Assembly (NCBI GenBank): GCA_035556735.1
Contig: DATMFF010000012.1
Location: 384,713 to 448,712 of the forward strand
DNA length: 64,000 nt
DNA from: CANJBX01 sp035556735
GTDB lineage: Bacteria > Pseudomonadota > Alphaproteobacteria > Rhizobiales > Xanthobacteraceae
Reading direction: 5' to 3'
Under the pieces are notes generated by a model that did not search any database, was not told the origin of the DNA, and worked only from the letters and a program-made list of their open reading frames with translations. This document shows positions 38,244-50,380 of this stretch, one piece after another (positions within the stretch are counted from its first letter, which is position 1; each line of letters begins with the position of its first letter). The position numbers and the translations under genes were made by a program.

Positions 38244-39110
38244 ATGGACGCCTTTCTGCACCAGTTCCTCTCCGGGCTCGCGACCGGCGGCATCTATGCC
38301 ACGTTCGGCCTCGCGCTGGTGATGATCTTCCAGGCCACGCACTACATCAATTTCGCGCAGGGCGAGCAGGCAATGTTCTCCGCCTACGTTGCGCTCATTC
38401 TGATCCAGGCCGGCTTGCCGTACTGGGCAGCTTTCGCGACCGCGCTGGTATTCGCCTTCGTGTCCGGCGTTGCGCTCGAGCGGCTGGTCGTGCGTCCTTT
38501 CATTGGCGCACCGGTGCTGTCCGTCGTGGTGGTCTTTCTCGGTATGCTGTTCATCATCAACAGCCTGGCGGGCTGGCTGTTCACCTACGGCGTGCAGGCG
38601 TTCCCCTCGCCGTTCCCGCCTGGCCTCGGCAACCGCTTCCTCTCCGGGCATGAAATAGGGACGATCCTGGTGACGCTGGCGACGCTCGCCGCGGTCTACC
38701 TGTTCTTCCGCCACACGAGGCTTGGGCTGGCGATGCGTGCCGCTGCGGAGAACCCGGAGGCAAGCCGGCTCGTGGGCATCCGCGTCGGCTGGACGCTGGC
38801 GCTGGGCTGGGGCCTTGCCGGCGCCATCGGCGCCGTCGCCGCGATCATGGCGGCTCCCATCATTTACATCGAGCCAAACATGATGGCCGGCATCCTGCTC
38901 TATGGCTTTGCCGCCGCGCTGCTCGGCGGCATCAACAATCCCTGGGGCGCCGTGGCCGGCGGCTTCATCGTGGGCGTGATCGAGAACCTCGCCGGGGCCT
39001 ACGTGATCGGCACCGAACTCAAGCTCTCGGTGGCCTTGGTGATCATCGTGGTGGTGCTGGTGGCGCGGCCCGCCGGCCTGTTCGGCACGTCGATCGTGGG
39101 GCGCGTGTGA
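38244..39110 (+). CDS. LivH-type ABC transporter permease (second importer)
   Basis: 288 aa polytopic protein from the ATG at 38244. GIYATFGLALVMIFQATHYINFAQGEQAMFSAY at the N-terminus and RHTRLGLAMRAAAENPEASRLVGI in the coupling loop are typical, as is LYGFAAALLGGINNPWGAVAGG. It lies 55 bp after the ATPase gene and overlaps the next permease by four bases (GTGA). Confidence 0.92.
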   Translation: MDAFLHQFLSGLATGGIYATFGLALVMIFQATHYINFAQGEQAMFSAYVALILIQAGLPYWAAFATALVFAFVSGVALERLVVRPFIGAPVLSVVVVFLGMLFIINSLAGWLFTYGVQAFPSPFPPGLGNRFLSGHEIGTILVTLATLAAVYLFFRHTRLGLAMRAAAENPEASRLVGIRVGWTLALGWGLAGAIGAVAAIMAAPIIYIEPNMMAGILLYGFAAALLGGINNPWGAVAGGFIVGVIENLAGAYVIGTELKLSVALVIIVVVLVARPAGLFGTSIVGRV

Positions 39111-40060
39111 GCGGCGGTCGCACCGTCGGGCTTGCGGCGCTGCTCGCGCTGGCGGCGCTTGTGCCGTTCGTGGTTGGCAGCTTCCATCTGCTGCAGGCGA
39201 CCATGGTGATCGTCTATGCCATCGCGCTGCTCGGGCTCAACATCCTCACCGGCTACAACGGCCAGATCTCGCTTGGGCACGGCGCGTTCTACGCGATCGG
39301 CGCCTATGTCACCGCGGTCCTGCTCGATCGCACCGGCGTTCCTTATTGGGCGACGATCCCGATCGCCGGGACGGTGTGTCTGCTGGCGGGATTTCTGTTC
39401 GGATTGCCGGCGCTGCGGCTGGAGGGACTTTATCTGGCGCTCAGCACGTTTGCGCTCGCGGTGGCCACGCCGCAACTCCTCAAGTTTCGTGCGCTCGAGT
39501 CCTGGACCGGCGGCGGACAGGGCCTGTTCGTGCCGACGTTCCAGGCACCGTTCGGATTGCCGTTGGCCTGGGACCAGTGGCTCTACCTCATCGCGCTGGC
39601 CATCGCCGCGGTGCTGTTCCTGCTGGCGTGGAACCTGCTGCGCGGATCGATTGGCCTTGCCATCGTCGCCATTCGCGACCATCCGGTGGCGGCGGCGAGC
39701 ATGGGCATTGACGTTGCCCGCACCAAGGCCCTGACCTTCGGGGTGAGCGCGATGTACACCGGCATCGCCGGCTCGCTCGGAGCGCTGGTCGCCCAGTTCG
39801 TCGCGCCGGACAGCTTCTCGTTCCTGCTGTCGCTGAGCTTTCTCGTGGGCAGCGTGATCGGCGGCGTCGCCTCGATTTCTGGTGCGGTGTTCGGCGCGAT
39901 CTTCATCCAGTTTGTTCCCGATCTCGCCGACCAGGTTTCCAAGGCCCTGACCGGGGCGGTCTACGGTCTGCTCCTGATCGGCATGATGGCTCTGATGCCG
40001 GGCGGGGTCGTCGGCTTCCTGCAGGCGGTCCGCCGGCGTTGGGCCGCGCGTCAGGGTTGA
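39107..40060 (+). CDS. LivM-type ABC transporter permease (second importer)
   Basis: 317 aa from a GTG at 39107. Hallmarks are LNILTGYNGQISLGHGAFYAIGAY near residue 45 and RDHPVAAASMGIDVARTKALTFGVSAMYTG in the coupling region. It ends the cluster: no binding-protein gene is present before or after it, so this importer must use a binding protein encoded elsewhere. The next gene set is the unrelated SOS mutasome. Confidence 0.92.
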   Translation: MSGGRTVGLAALLALAALVPFVVGSFHLLQATMVIVYAIALLGLNILTGYNGQISLGHGAFYAIGAYVTAVLLDRTGVPYWATIPIAGTVCLLAGFLFGLPALRLEGLYLALSTFALAVATPQLLKFRALESWTGGGQGLFVPTFQAPFGLPLAWDQWLYLIALAIAAVLFLLAWNLLRGSIGLAIVAIRDHPVAAASMGIDVARTKALTFGVSAMYTGIAGSLGALVAQFVAPDSFSFLLSLSFLVGSVIGGVASISGAVFGAIFIQFVPDLADQVSKALTGAVYGLLLIGMMALMPGGVVGFLQAVRRRWAARQG

Positions 40061-40130
40061 CCAGTAAGCAACTGGAATCCTTCAGCGATTCGAATGCGCT
40101 TGACTCCGCCTCGGCCCCTCGGAATCAATA

Positions 40131-40145
40131 GAACAAAACACGAAC
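40131..40145 (+). promoter_or_regulatory. LexA (SOS) box of the mutasome operon
   Basis: GAACAAAACACGAAC is a perfect GAAC-N7-GAAC direct repeat, the operator form used by LexA in alphaproteobacteria. It lies 14 bases before the imuA ATG at 40160. This indicates DNA-damage induction of imuA-imuB-dnaE2. Confidence 0.85.
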
Positions 40146-40159
40146 AATATGGTGATCCC

Positions 40160-40933
40160 ATGCATCCGGTCCGAGCAGAGACCCTGCGCCAGCTTCGCCA
40201 GTCGGTCGCGCGGATCGACCCGGGTCTCCATGGGCTGGATTCGCGCCCGCCGCTGGCCCTAGGCATCGACGCCGTGGATGCCGTCCTCGGCGGGGGCTTC
40301 GCTTATGGCGCCCTGCACGAATTGGCGCCGGCCATGCCGGTCGATGCAGCCGCGGCCACCGGCTTCGCACTGGCGCTGGCCGCCCGGTGCAAAGGCCATG
40401 TGCTCTGGCTGCAGAGTGATTTCGGCCGGCGCGAGAATGGTGCGCTATATGGCCCCGGTCTCGACCTCTTCGGCCTCTCGCTCGACCGGCTGATCATCCT
40501 CACCGCCACCCACGGCGACGGCGTGCTGTGGGCCATGGAGGAGGCGCTGCGCAGCCGCGCGGTTGGGCTCGTCGTCGGCGAGATGCCCGACGAGCGCGTT
40601 GCCGACGACGGCACCGCCGCGCGCCGCCTGGCCTTCACCGCCCGCGATGCGGGCGGGCTGGGACTGCTGCTGCGGCCGCGCCCAGCGCTCGCGCCCAGCG
40701 CCGCCGCCACGCGCTGGCAGGTCGCCGGGGCGCCCGGCACTCCCGACGCGTTCGGCGGCCTCGGCCGCACCACCTTCGCCCTCTCCCTCACCAAGAACCG
40801 CCGCGGCTCCTGTGGCTGCTGGCTCATCGCCTGGGATCACCATGAGCGCGCCTTCCAACCGGCGCTATCTGTCGGTGTGGCTGCGGCGGCTGACGACCGA
40901 TCGGATCGCCCGCCGCTCAGCCGCGTCGGCTGA
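40160..40933 (+). CDS. imuA: ImuA, RecA-fold accessory protein of the mutasome
   Basis: 257 aa from the ATG at 40160. An earlier in-frame ATG at 40094 would put the LexA box inside the gene and was rejected. The degenerate nucleotide-binding region GGGFAYGALHEL follows LALGIDAVDAVL, as in ImuA/SulA-like proteins, and WLQSDFGRRENGALYGPGLDLFG is typical. ImuA helps load ImuB and DnaE2 for error-prone repair. The 3' 92 bases are shared with the start of imuB in another frame, so the tail after KNRRGS may be a variable extension. Confidence 0.88.
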   Translation: MHPVRAETLRQLRQSVARIDPGLHGLDSRPPLALGIDAVDAVLGGGFAYGALHELAPAMPVDAAAATGFALALAARCKGHVLWLQSDFGRRENGALYGPGLDLFGLSLDRLIILTATHGDGVLWAMEEALRSRAVGLVVGEMPDERVADDGTAARRLAFTARDAGGLGLLLRPRPALAPSAAATRWQVAGAPGTPDAFGGLGRTTFALSLTKNRRGSCGCWLIAWDHHERAFQPALSVGVAAAADDRSDRPPLSRVG

Positions 40934-42397
40934 CGCGCCGCTCGCCGTCGTCGCCAATATCGATCAGGCGTTGCGGATCACGGCGCTCAATGATGCCGCC
41001 GCGCGTCTGCGCCTGTCCGTGGGGATGGCGCTCGCCGACGCGCGCGCCATGTACCCCGCACTGCCGGTGGCGCAGGCCGATCCGGAGGCGGATGCGCGAC
41101 TGCTCGCGGCTATCGCCGAATGGTGCGATCGCTATACGCCGCTCGTCGGCCTCAGCCCCCCCGATGGCCTGCTGCTCGATATCACCGGCTGCGTGCACCT
41201 GTTCCATGGCGAGACCGCGCTGTGCCGCGACCTCGTGCGCCGGTTCGCCATGCAGGGCTTCTCGGTGCGGGTGGCGGTGGCCGACACGGTCGGATCTGCC
41301 TGGGGCGTGGCGCGCTACGGCAACGACGTGGTCGTCGTGCCCGGCGGGCAGCGCGAAGCCTTGGCCCCGCTGCCGCTGGCCGCGTTGCGGCTGGCATCGG
41401 GCACGATCGATGCGCTGGCCCAGGTCGGGCTCAAGCGCGTCGCGGACGTGCTCGACAAGCCGCGCGCGCCGCTCGCCGCGCGGTTCGGCGTGGAGTTTCT
41501 GCGGTGTCTCGATCGCGCGCTCGGTCGCGAGGACGAGTCCATCATGCCGCGTCTGCCGATTCCCGCGGCCATCGCCGAGCGACGCTTTCCCGAACCCATC
41601 GCGCGCGAGGACGACGTGCTCGGCACCATCGAGCAGATCGCCCATGATCTGCGGGAGTTGCTGGAGCGGCGTGGGGAGGGCGCGCGTCTCATCCAGCTTG
41701 CGCTGTTCCGCGCCGATGGGCAGGTGCATCGGCTCGAGATCGGCACTGCGGCGCCGCTGCGCGATCCGGCGCGCATCCGGCGACTGTTCACCGATCGTCT
41801 CGCCGCGCTGGGCGAGGCCTGCGATCCCGGCTTCGGCTACGACATGGTGCGGCTGTCGGCGCTGGTCACCGAGCGAACCGATCCGCCCCAGACCGGCTTT
41901 GCCTGCAGCGATGCCGAGGACGATGCGGAACTGGCCCATCTTGTCGACCGGCTGGGCGCTCGCTTCGGTCTGCGCCGCGTGACGCGGCTCGAGCCGCAGG
42001 ACACCCACATCCCCGAGTTTGCGGTGATGGCGGTACCCGCCCATGCGCCGCGCGCCCCGCATGCGCCCACGGAACAGGCCGACTATCACCACGACAGTCT
42101 CGCTCCGCCGCGTCCCGTTCGCCTGTTCGAACGACCCGAGCCGGTGGATGTCACAGCGCTGGTGCCGGACGGCCCGCCGCTGCGGTTCCGCTGGCGGCAT
42201 GTGCTGCACGAGGTCGCGCGGGCGGAAGGCCCCGAGCGGATTGCCATGGAATGGTGGCATGACGCCGAAGGCGCGCCGCTGACCCGCGACTATTTCCGGG
42301 TGGAGGACCACGGCGGCATGCGCGCCTGGCTCTATCGCGAAGGTCTCTACGGCAGTGAGGTCGCCCGGCCGCGCTGGTTCCTGCATGGCCTGTTCGC

Positions 42398-42401
<4 letters not shown>
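40842..42401 (+). CDS. imuB: ImuB, catalytically inactive Y-family polymerase-like protein
   Basis: 519 aa from the ATG at 40842, inside imuA by 92 bases. It follows the Y-family fold, but the first active-site segment reads YLSVWLRRL where active enzymes have an acidic residue, and no SxDE-type motif is found (DGLLLDITGCVHLF instead). This is expected for ImuB, which bridges the beta clamp and DnaE2. The C-terminal region is long and ends RPRWFLHGLFA. It overlaps dnaE2 by four bases, consistent with coupling. Confidence 0.92.
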
Positions 42402-45769
<3,368 letters not shown>

Positions 45770-45861
45770 GACTGCCCAAGGCTTGCCAACTCAGTATGAC
45801 GAACCATTATAGCTGCAGGCGATGCAGTTGCGGACCGGTAGCGCCGTCCCTCGCAACGTCC

Positions 45862-46059
45862 CTACAGGCCCTCGCGCGCGCGCTTTAGTGCATCGCAGAT
45901 CACGCCGGCATCGCCGATATGGTTGGCGAGCATCAGGATCAGCCGGACGTCGAGGCGGCGGCAGTCTTCATCGGACAGGCCCTCGTGCGCTTCGACCAGG
46001 GCCGCATAAACGTCATCGCCGGACGTGCCAAGGTTCCAATCCGTCGTGAGCGCGCTCAT
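45862..46059 (-). CDS. DUF2783 domain-containing small protein
   Basis: 65 aa acidic protein (TSGDDVYAALVEAHEGLSDE, RLDVRLILMLANHIGD). This small family is found next to MhpA-like flavin hydroxylases. Here its start overlaps the end of such a gene by four bases, so it is probably translated with it. Its role is unknown; a small partner of the hydroxylase is possible. It would be the last gene of a minus-strand operon. Confidence 0.8.
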   Translation of the reverse strand: MSALTTDWNLGTSGDDVYAALVEAHEGLSDEDCRRLDVRLILMLANHIGDAGVICDALKRAREGL

Positions 46060-47678
46060 GCCGCCTCCAGTCCACGGGCGCGCGCGAGCGCCTGTGCGAT
46101 CTTCTCCGGTGTCGGCTGCGCGAAGCGCGCCGCCACATGTTGGTCCGGCCGGATGAGATAAGCCGCGCCATCGCGTCCGCCGTAGCGCTCGGCCACGAGG
46201 CCTTCGTCATCCGCCAGCGTCTCGACGCCCGCGATTGGCTGCGGCGCGATTGCGAGATGTCGCAGATCCTGACGCGGTGATTGCGGCGCGCCGAAGCTCA
46301 GCAGGATAAAATCGCCGCCCAGATGATCGAGCAGCCAGCCGGTTCTGCCCTGCGCGTCGCGCACCGGGGCATCGAGACATGGCGCGCCGGGAACCATCGG
46401 GCCTCGCATCTCGCGATCGTCGTCGGATTGCAGCGCGAAACCCGCGAGCGAGCAGGGTAGCGACAGGCGCCCGGAGTTCACCAGGCGACGCGCAAAGGGC
46501 AAAGACCCGGCGAGCGTGAGAACCTCGTCGCGCAGCATGTGCTCGAGTCCGTTCTTCGGCGTCATGAAATTGGTGGCGCGGCTGGAGTTGAGGATGTTCT
46601 CGTCGGCGCCGTGCACTCGTTCCTCGTTGTAGGTCTCGATCAGACCGGCCGGCGCCTGGCCCTGCAGAACGGCCGCCAATTTCCAGGCCAGGTTGTCCAC
46701 GTCCTGAATGCCGCCGTTGCCGCCGCGAGCGCCGAACGGCGAGACCACGTGCGCGCTGTCGCCTGCGAAGATCACGCGGCCGTGCACAAAGCGGTCGATA
46801 CGGGCGCACTGGAAGCGATAGAGCGAGGTCCAGTCGATCTCGAACGGTCGCTCTCCGACCACGGCCTGGATACGCGGGATGACGTTCTCCAGCCGCTTCT
46901 CGGTTTCGGGATCGGCGTCCGCCGGGAGCTGCAGGTCGATGCGGTAGATGTCGTCGGGCTGCTTATGCAGCAGTGCAGACTGACCGTTGTGAAACGGCGG
47001 GTCGAACCAGAACCAGCGTTCCGAGGGAAAGTCCGCTTTCATCTCGATGTCGGTGATGAGAAACTGCTCCTCGAACACGCGACTCCTGAACGTCAGCCCC
47101 AGCATCGACCGGATCGGACTGTGAGCGCCGTCGCAGGCGAGCAGATAGTCGGCTTCGAGTGCGTAGCGTCCATCGGGAGTTTCGATGTCGACACGGGCGG
47201 CGTCGGCGGTCTGCGTCACGCCGATCACCTTGTTCTTGAACCGCAGATCGATCAGGTCGGGAAACTCGCGGGTGCGATCGACGAGATATTCTTCGACGTA
47301 ATACTGCTGCAGGTTGATGAAAGCCGGATTCTTATGACCTTGTTCCGGCAGCAGGTCGAAGGAATAAACCTCACGCTCGCCGTGGTAGAGCCGGCCAACC
47401 TTCCAGGTGACGCCCTTGGCGACCATGCGTTCGCCGACGCCGAGCCGATCGAAAATCTCCAGCGTGCGCTTCGACCAGCAGATCGCCCGTGAGCCGCGCG
47501 ACACGATGTTGTTGTCGTCAAGCACCACGCAGGCGACCCCGTGGAGCGCCAGGTCGATCGCGGCCGCGAGCCCGACCGGGCCCGCGCCGGCGATGATGAC
47601 CGGCCGGCGACGTGCCGGCGTGCCCGAAAGCTCGGGCGGCTTGTGATAATCGAAGGGCCTGTATTCGTAGCGCGCCAT
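46056..47678 (-). CDS. FAD-dependent hydroxylase, MhpA-like
   Basis: 540 aa. The FAD motif IAGAGPVGLAAAIDLALHG lies at residues 28-46 after an N-terminal extension, the DG motif is LLACDGAHSPIRSMLG, and the GD motif is VIFAGDSAHVVSPFGARGGNGGIQD. Such enzymes hydroxylate phenolic acids. The C-terminal ~150 residues include the thioredoxin-like domain common in this family. It overlaps the DUF2783 gene and follows an MBL-fold gene, all in one minus-strand run with a MetE-like gene. Confidence 0.9.
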   Translation of the reverse strand: MARYEYRPFDYHKPPELSGTPARRRPVIIAGAGPVGLAAAIDLALHGVACVVLDDNNIVSRGSRAICWSKRTLEIFDRLGVGERMVAKGVTWKVGRLYHGEREVYSFDLLPEQGHKNPAFINLQQYYVEEYLVDRTREFPDLIDLRFKNKVIGVTQTADAARVDIETPDGRYALEADYLLACDGAHSPIRSMLGLTFRSRVFEEQFLITDIEMKADFPSERWFWFDPPFHNGQSALLHKQPDDIYRIDLQLPADADPETEKRLENVIPRIQAVVGERPFEIDWTSLYRFQCARIDRFVHGRVIFAGDSAHVVSPFGARGGNGGIQDVDNLAWKLAAVLQGQAPAGLIETYNEERVHGADENILNSSRATNFMTPKNGLEHMLRDEVLTLAGSLPFARRLVNSGRLSLPCSLAGFALQSDDDREMRGPMVPGAPCLDAPVRDAQGRTGWLLDHLGGDFILLSFGAPQSPRQDLRHLAIAPQPIAGVETLADDEGLVAERYGGRDGAAYLIRPDQHVAARFAQPTPEKIAQALARARGLEAA

Positions 47679-47690
47679 CGGCGCCGCCTC

Positions 47691-48641
47691 TCAGCCTTGC
47701 AGCGCGTCCCACATCGCCCGATCCCGCTCCACGGTCCAGATGCGGGGCGTGTCGATGCCCAGCGCCTCGTCATATGCGCGGGCAACATTGAACGGCAGGC
47801 AATGCTCGTAGATCGCGTAGCTCGAGAACTTCTTGTCGCAGTGCTCGCGGCAGGCGGCCATCGCCTCCTTCAGCGATCCGCCGCGTGCGGCGACCTCGGC
47901 CACGGGACGATAGGTGCTCGCCAGGAAATCGCGTGTGAGCGCCAGCGCTTCGGACACCTTCGGCGCGCCGACCAGGGCATCGCCGCGCCCAGGCGCGATC
48001 GCCTGCGGATTGAAACGGCCGATGGCGTCGAGCGTGCCCGGCCAGTCGCCGAAGTGGCAGTCGCCGCAGTAGCAGGCCGACTTGTATTCGACGATGTCGC
48101 CCGTGAGCATCACGCCGGCATCCGGTACCCAGGCGACGATATCTCCCGCTGTGTGCGCGCGGCCGAGGTGCATCAGGTCGACGCGGCGCTTGCCGAGGTA
48201 GACCGTCATCTTCTGCCGGAACGTCATGGTCGGCCAGGTGAGTCCCGGGACCGATTCCGGCGACTGGAACAGCCGCGGAAAGCGGCGGAATTCGCTGTCC
48301 CAGTCCTCCTGCCCGCGCTCGTGGATCATCGCGCGGCAGGTCTCGGACGCGAGGATCTCGTCCGCCTTGTAGGCGGAGGCGCCGAGCACGCGCACCGCAT
48401 GGTAATGGCTGAGCACCACGTAGCGGATCGGCTTGTCTGTCACGGCGCGGATCCGCTCGATCACCTTCTCGGCCATCTTCGGGGTCGCCTGCGTGTCGAC
48501 AATCATGACGCTATCGTCGCCGATGATGACTCCGGTGTTGGGGTCGCCCTCTGCGGTGAAGGCGTAGAGGTCACGGCCGACTTCCGTGAAAGAGACCTTC
48601 TTTTCGGTGAGGTCCCCGGTGGATGCGAAAGGCTTTGCCAT
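47691..48641 (-). CDS. MBL-fold protein with degenerate metal motif
   Basis: 316 aa metallo-beta-lactamase-fold protein. The usual HxHxDH motif is reduced to H79-Y-H81-A-V-R84, so the Asp and third His of the first site are missing. Later positions keep a GRAHTAGDIVAW histidine and a TGDIVE aspartate. At best one metal site may remain. It belongs to the minus-strand operon with the MhpA-like hydroxylase and MetE-like gene (spacing 12 and 24 bp). The reaction is unknown. Confidence 0.82.
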   Translation of the reverse strand: MAKPFASTGDLTEKKVSFTEVGRDLYAFTAEGDPNTGVIIGDDSVMIVDTQATPKMAEKVIERIRAVTDKPIRYVVLSHYHAVRVLGASAYKADEILASETCRAMIHERGQEDWDSEFRRFPRLFQSPESVPGLTWPTMTFRQKMTVYLGKRRVDLMHLGRAHTAGDIVAWVPDAGVMLTGDIVEYKSACYCGDCHFGDWPGTLDAIGRFNPQAIAPGRGDALVGAPKVSEALALTRDFLASTYRPVAEVAARGGSLKEAMAACREHCDKKFSSYAIYEHCLPFNVARAYDEALGIDTPRIWTVERDRAMWDALQG

Positions 48642-48665
48642 GGTTGCGCTCTTGCTGTTGCTGCT

Positions 48666-49790
48666 TCAACGCCAGACGTCGTTGGCAATTTCGACGACGC
48701 TACGCAGCTTCGCCCACTGCTCGTCCTCGGAGAGCACATTGCCTTCCTCGGTCGAGGCGAAGCCGCACTGCGGCGACAGGCAGAGCTGGTCGAGTGGGGC
48801 ATACTTCGACGCCTCCTCGATCCGCCGCTTCACGGCGTCGCGGTCTTCCAGCTTGCCGGTCTTCGACGTGATGAGGCCGAGCACGACGATCTTGTTGCCC
48901 TTCGGCAGTGACTTCAGCGGCTCGAATCCTCCGGCGCGATCCGTGTCCCATTCGAGGAAGTAGCCGTCGACGTCGAGGTCGTTGAACAGCTTGTCCGCGA
49001 TCGGCTGATAGCCGCCGGTTCCGACGAATGTCGAGCGGAAGTTGCCGCGGCACAGATGGGTCGTGACGACCATGTCCTTCGGACGGCCCTTGATCGCGGT
49101 GTTGAACACTTGGCGATAGACGTCGAACTGGCGGTCCGGGTCATCGCCGCGGTCGCGCAGCATCTGCCGCTGCGCCTCGTCGCAAAAATAGGCGAAGGCG
49201 ACGTCGTCGACCTGCAGATAGCGGCACCCGGCATCATAGAACGCCTGCACGGCCTTGGCGTAGGCTTCCGCCAGATCGGCGTAGTAGTTCTCGATATCGG
49301 GATAGGCTTTTTCGCTGACGACCTTCCGGCCGCCGCGGTAGTTCAACATGCTGGCCGAAGGGATCATCGCCTTGGGCGTGCGCGTCGTGTTGGCCTTGAG
49401 GAACTTGAAGTGGTCGATGTGGGGATGGCTGGAGAATCCCAGCTTTCCGGTCACGCGGACCATGTAGGGCTTGAGCTGTGCGCCTTTGAAGTGGTGCTTC
49501 GAATTGCGCGGCACCTCGCTGTCGTCCATCCAGTAGCCTGCGCAGCCGTCGAGGTGCTCGAGGAAATCGAAGTGCCAGTAGGCGCGGCGGAATTCGCCGT
49601 CGGTGATCGCCTGAAGGCCGACGTCTTCCTGCTTCCTGATGATCTTGCGGATCTCATCGTCTTCGACAGCCCGCAATCCGGCCGCCGACAACGCGCCCTT
49701 CTCATGCTGCTCGCGTGCGAGCTTCAGGGGGCCGCTTCGCAGCAGGCTTCCGACATGATCGGCACGAAACGGCGGTGTGGTCCTCGGCAT
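48666..49790 (-). CDS. MetE-like (cobalamin-independent methionine synthase C-terminal domain) protein, copy 4
   Basis: 374 aa from the ATG at 49790, which has GAGG six bases upstream; an ATG at 49802 is also in frame. Zinc ligands are H245 and C247 (THLCRGN), E280 (FLEWDTDRAGG) and C342 (SPQCGFAS). It is closest to the copy at 22799. It is the first gene of the minus-strand operon with the MBL protein, the MhpA-like hydroxylase and DUF2783. That places an alkyl-thiol transferase-like enzyme in an aromatic hydroxylation unit. Confidence 0.85.
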   Translation of the reverse strand: MPRTTPPFRADHVGSLLRSGPLKLAREQHEKGALSAAGLRAVEDDEIRKIIRKQEDVGLQAITDGEFRRAYWHFDFLEHLDGCAGYWMDDSEVPRNSKHHFKGAQLKPYMVRVTGKLGFSSHPHIDHFKFLKANTTRTPKAMIPSASMLNYRGGRKVVSEKAYPDIENYYADLAEAYAKAVQAFYDAGCRYLQVDDVAFAYFCDEAQRQMLRDRGDDPDRQFDVYRQVFNTAIKGRPKDMVVTTHLCRGNFRSTFVGTGGYQPIADKLFNDLDVDGYFLEWDTDRAGGFEPLKSLPKGNKIVVLGLITSKTGKLEDRDAVKRRIEEASKYAPLDQLCLSPQCGFASTEEGNVLSEDEQWAKLRSVVEIANDVWR

Positions 49791-49825
49791 GCGAATCCTC
49801 ACGATTGGTCTTGTTTTGTGCGTTG

Positions 49826-49839
49826 CATGTTAGAACATG
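49826..49839. promoter_or_regulatory. palindrome in divergent promoter region
   Basis: CATGTTAGAACATG: arms CATGTT and AACATG around two bases. It lies in the 101-bp gap between the divergent MetE-like and DUF3237 genes, an expected place for a shared operator. A weaker related sequence CATGTGAACTG follows at 49850. No regulator gene is adjacent. Confidence 0.4.
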
Positions 49840-49891
49840 AAGCGGAAGCATGTGAACTGTTTCCGTGCCCGAATGCCGGGAGGACGTCCGA

Positions 49892-50359
49892 ATGAGCGAC
49901 ATTGCAACACCCGGTCTGGAGCTGATCGCCGACCTCACCGTCCAAGTGGACCCGCCGATCGATGTCGGCCTCACTCCGCATGGAACGCGCCGGATCGTTC
50001 CTTTGCGCGGCGGCACGCTGAAAGGGCCGCGCCTGAACGGACAACTGCTGCCGGGTGGCGCCGATTTCCAATACTGGCGGAACGACGGGTGCACCGAGAT
50101 TCACGCCCGCTACGTGATCGAGAGCGACGACGGCGCGCTCATCTACGTGGAGAACACAGGTGTGCGCCATGGCACGCCTGAGGCGATGGAGCGCCTCGCG
50201 CGGGGACTGCTGGCGGATCCGGCCCAGGTCTATTTCCGCTCGGTAGCGCGTTTCGAGACGTCCGCCCCCGGTCTCGCATGGCTGACGAAGGCGATCGTGT
50301 TGTGCTCCGGCGTCCGCTTTCCCGATCGCGTCATGATTCGCTTTTTCGAGGTGATCTGA
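49892..50359 (+). CDS. DUF3237 domain-containing protein
   Basis: 155 aa from the ATG at 49892 with GGGAGGA seven bases upstream. It has the family pattern GTRRIVPLRGGTLKGPRLNGQLLPGGADFQ and YVIESDDGALIYVENTGVRHG. DUF3237 proteins are single beta-barrel proteins of unknown function, common in aromatic and steroid catabolic clusters. The next gene, an extradiol dioxygenase, converges on it 21 bp away. Confidence 0.88.
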   Translation: MSDIATPGLELIADLTVQVDPPIDVGLTPHGTRRIVPLRGGTLKGPRLNGQLLPGGADFQYWRNDGCTEIHARYVIESDDGALIYVENTGVRHGTPEAMERLARGLLADPAQVYFRSVARFETSAPGLAWLTKAIVLCSGVRFPDRVMIRFFEVI

Positions 50360-50380
50360 GCGCGTATGCGGAACCTCCGA

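Noticed and set aside
40094..40159. Earlier ATG for imuA at 40094
   Set aside because: It would place the LexA box inside the coding region, and the extra residues are unlike ImuA N-termini. The ATG at 40160 is preferred.
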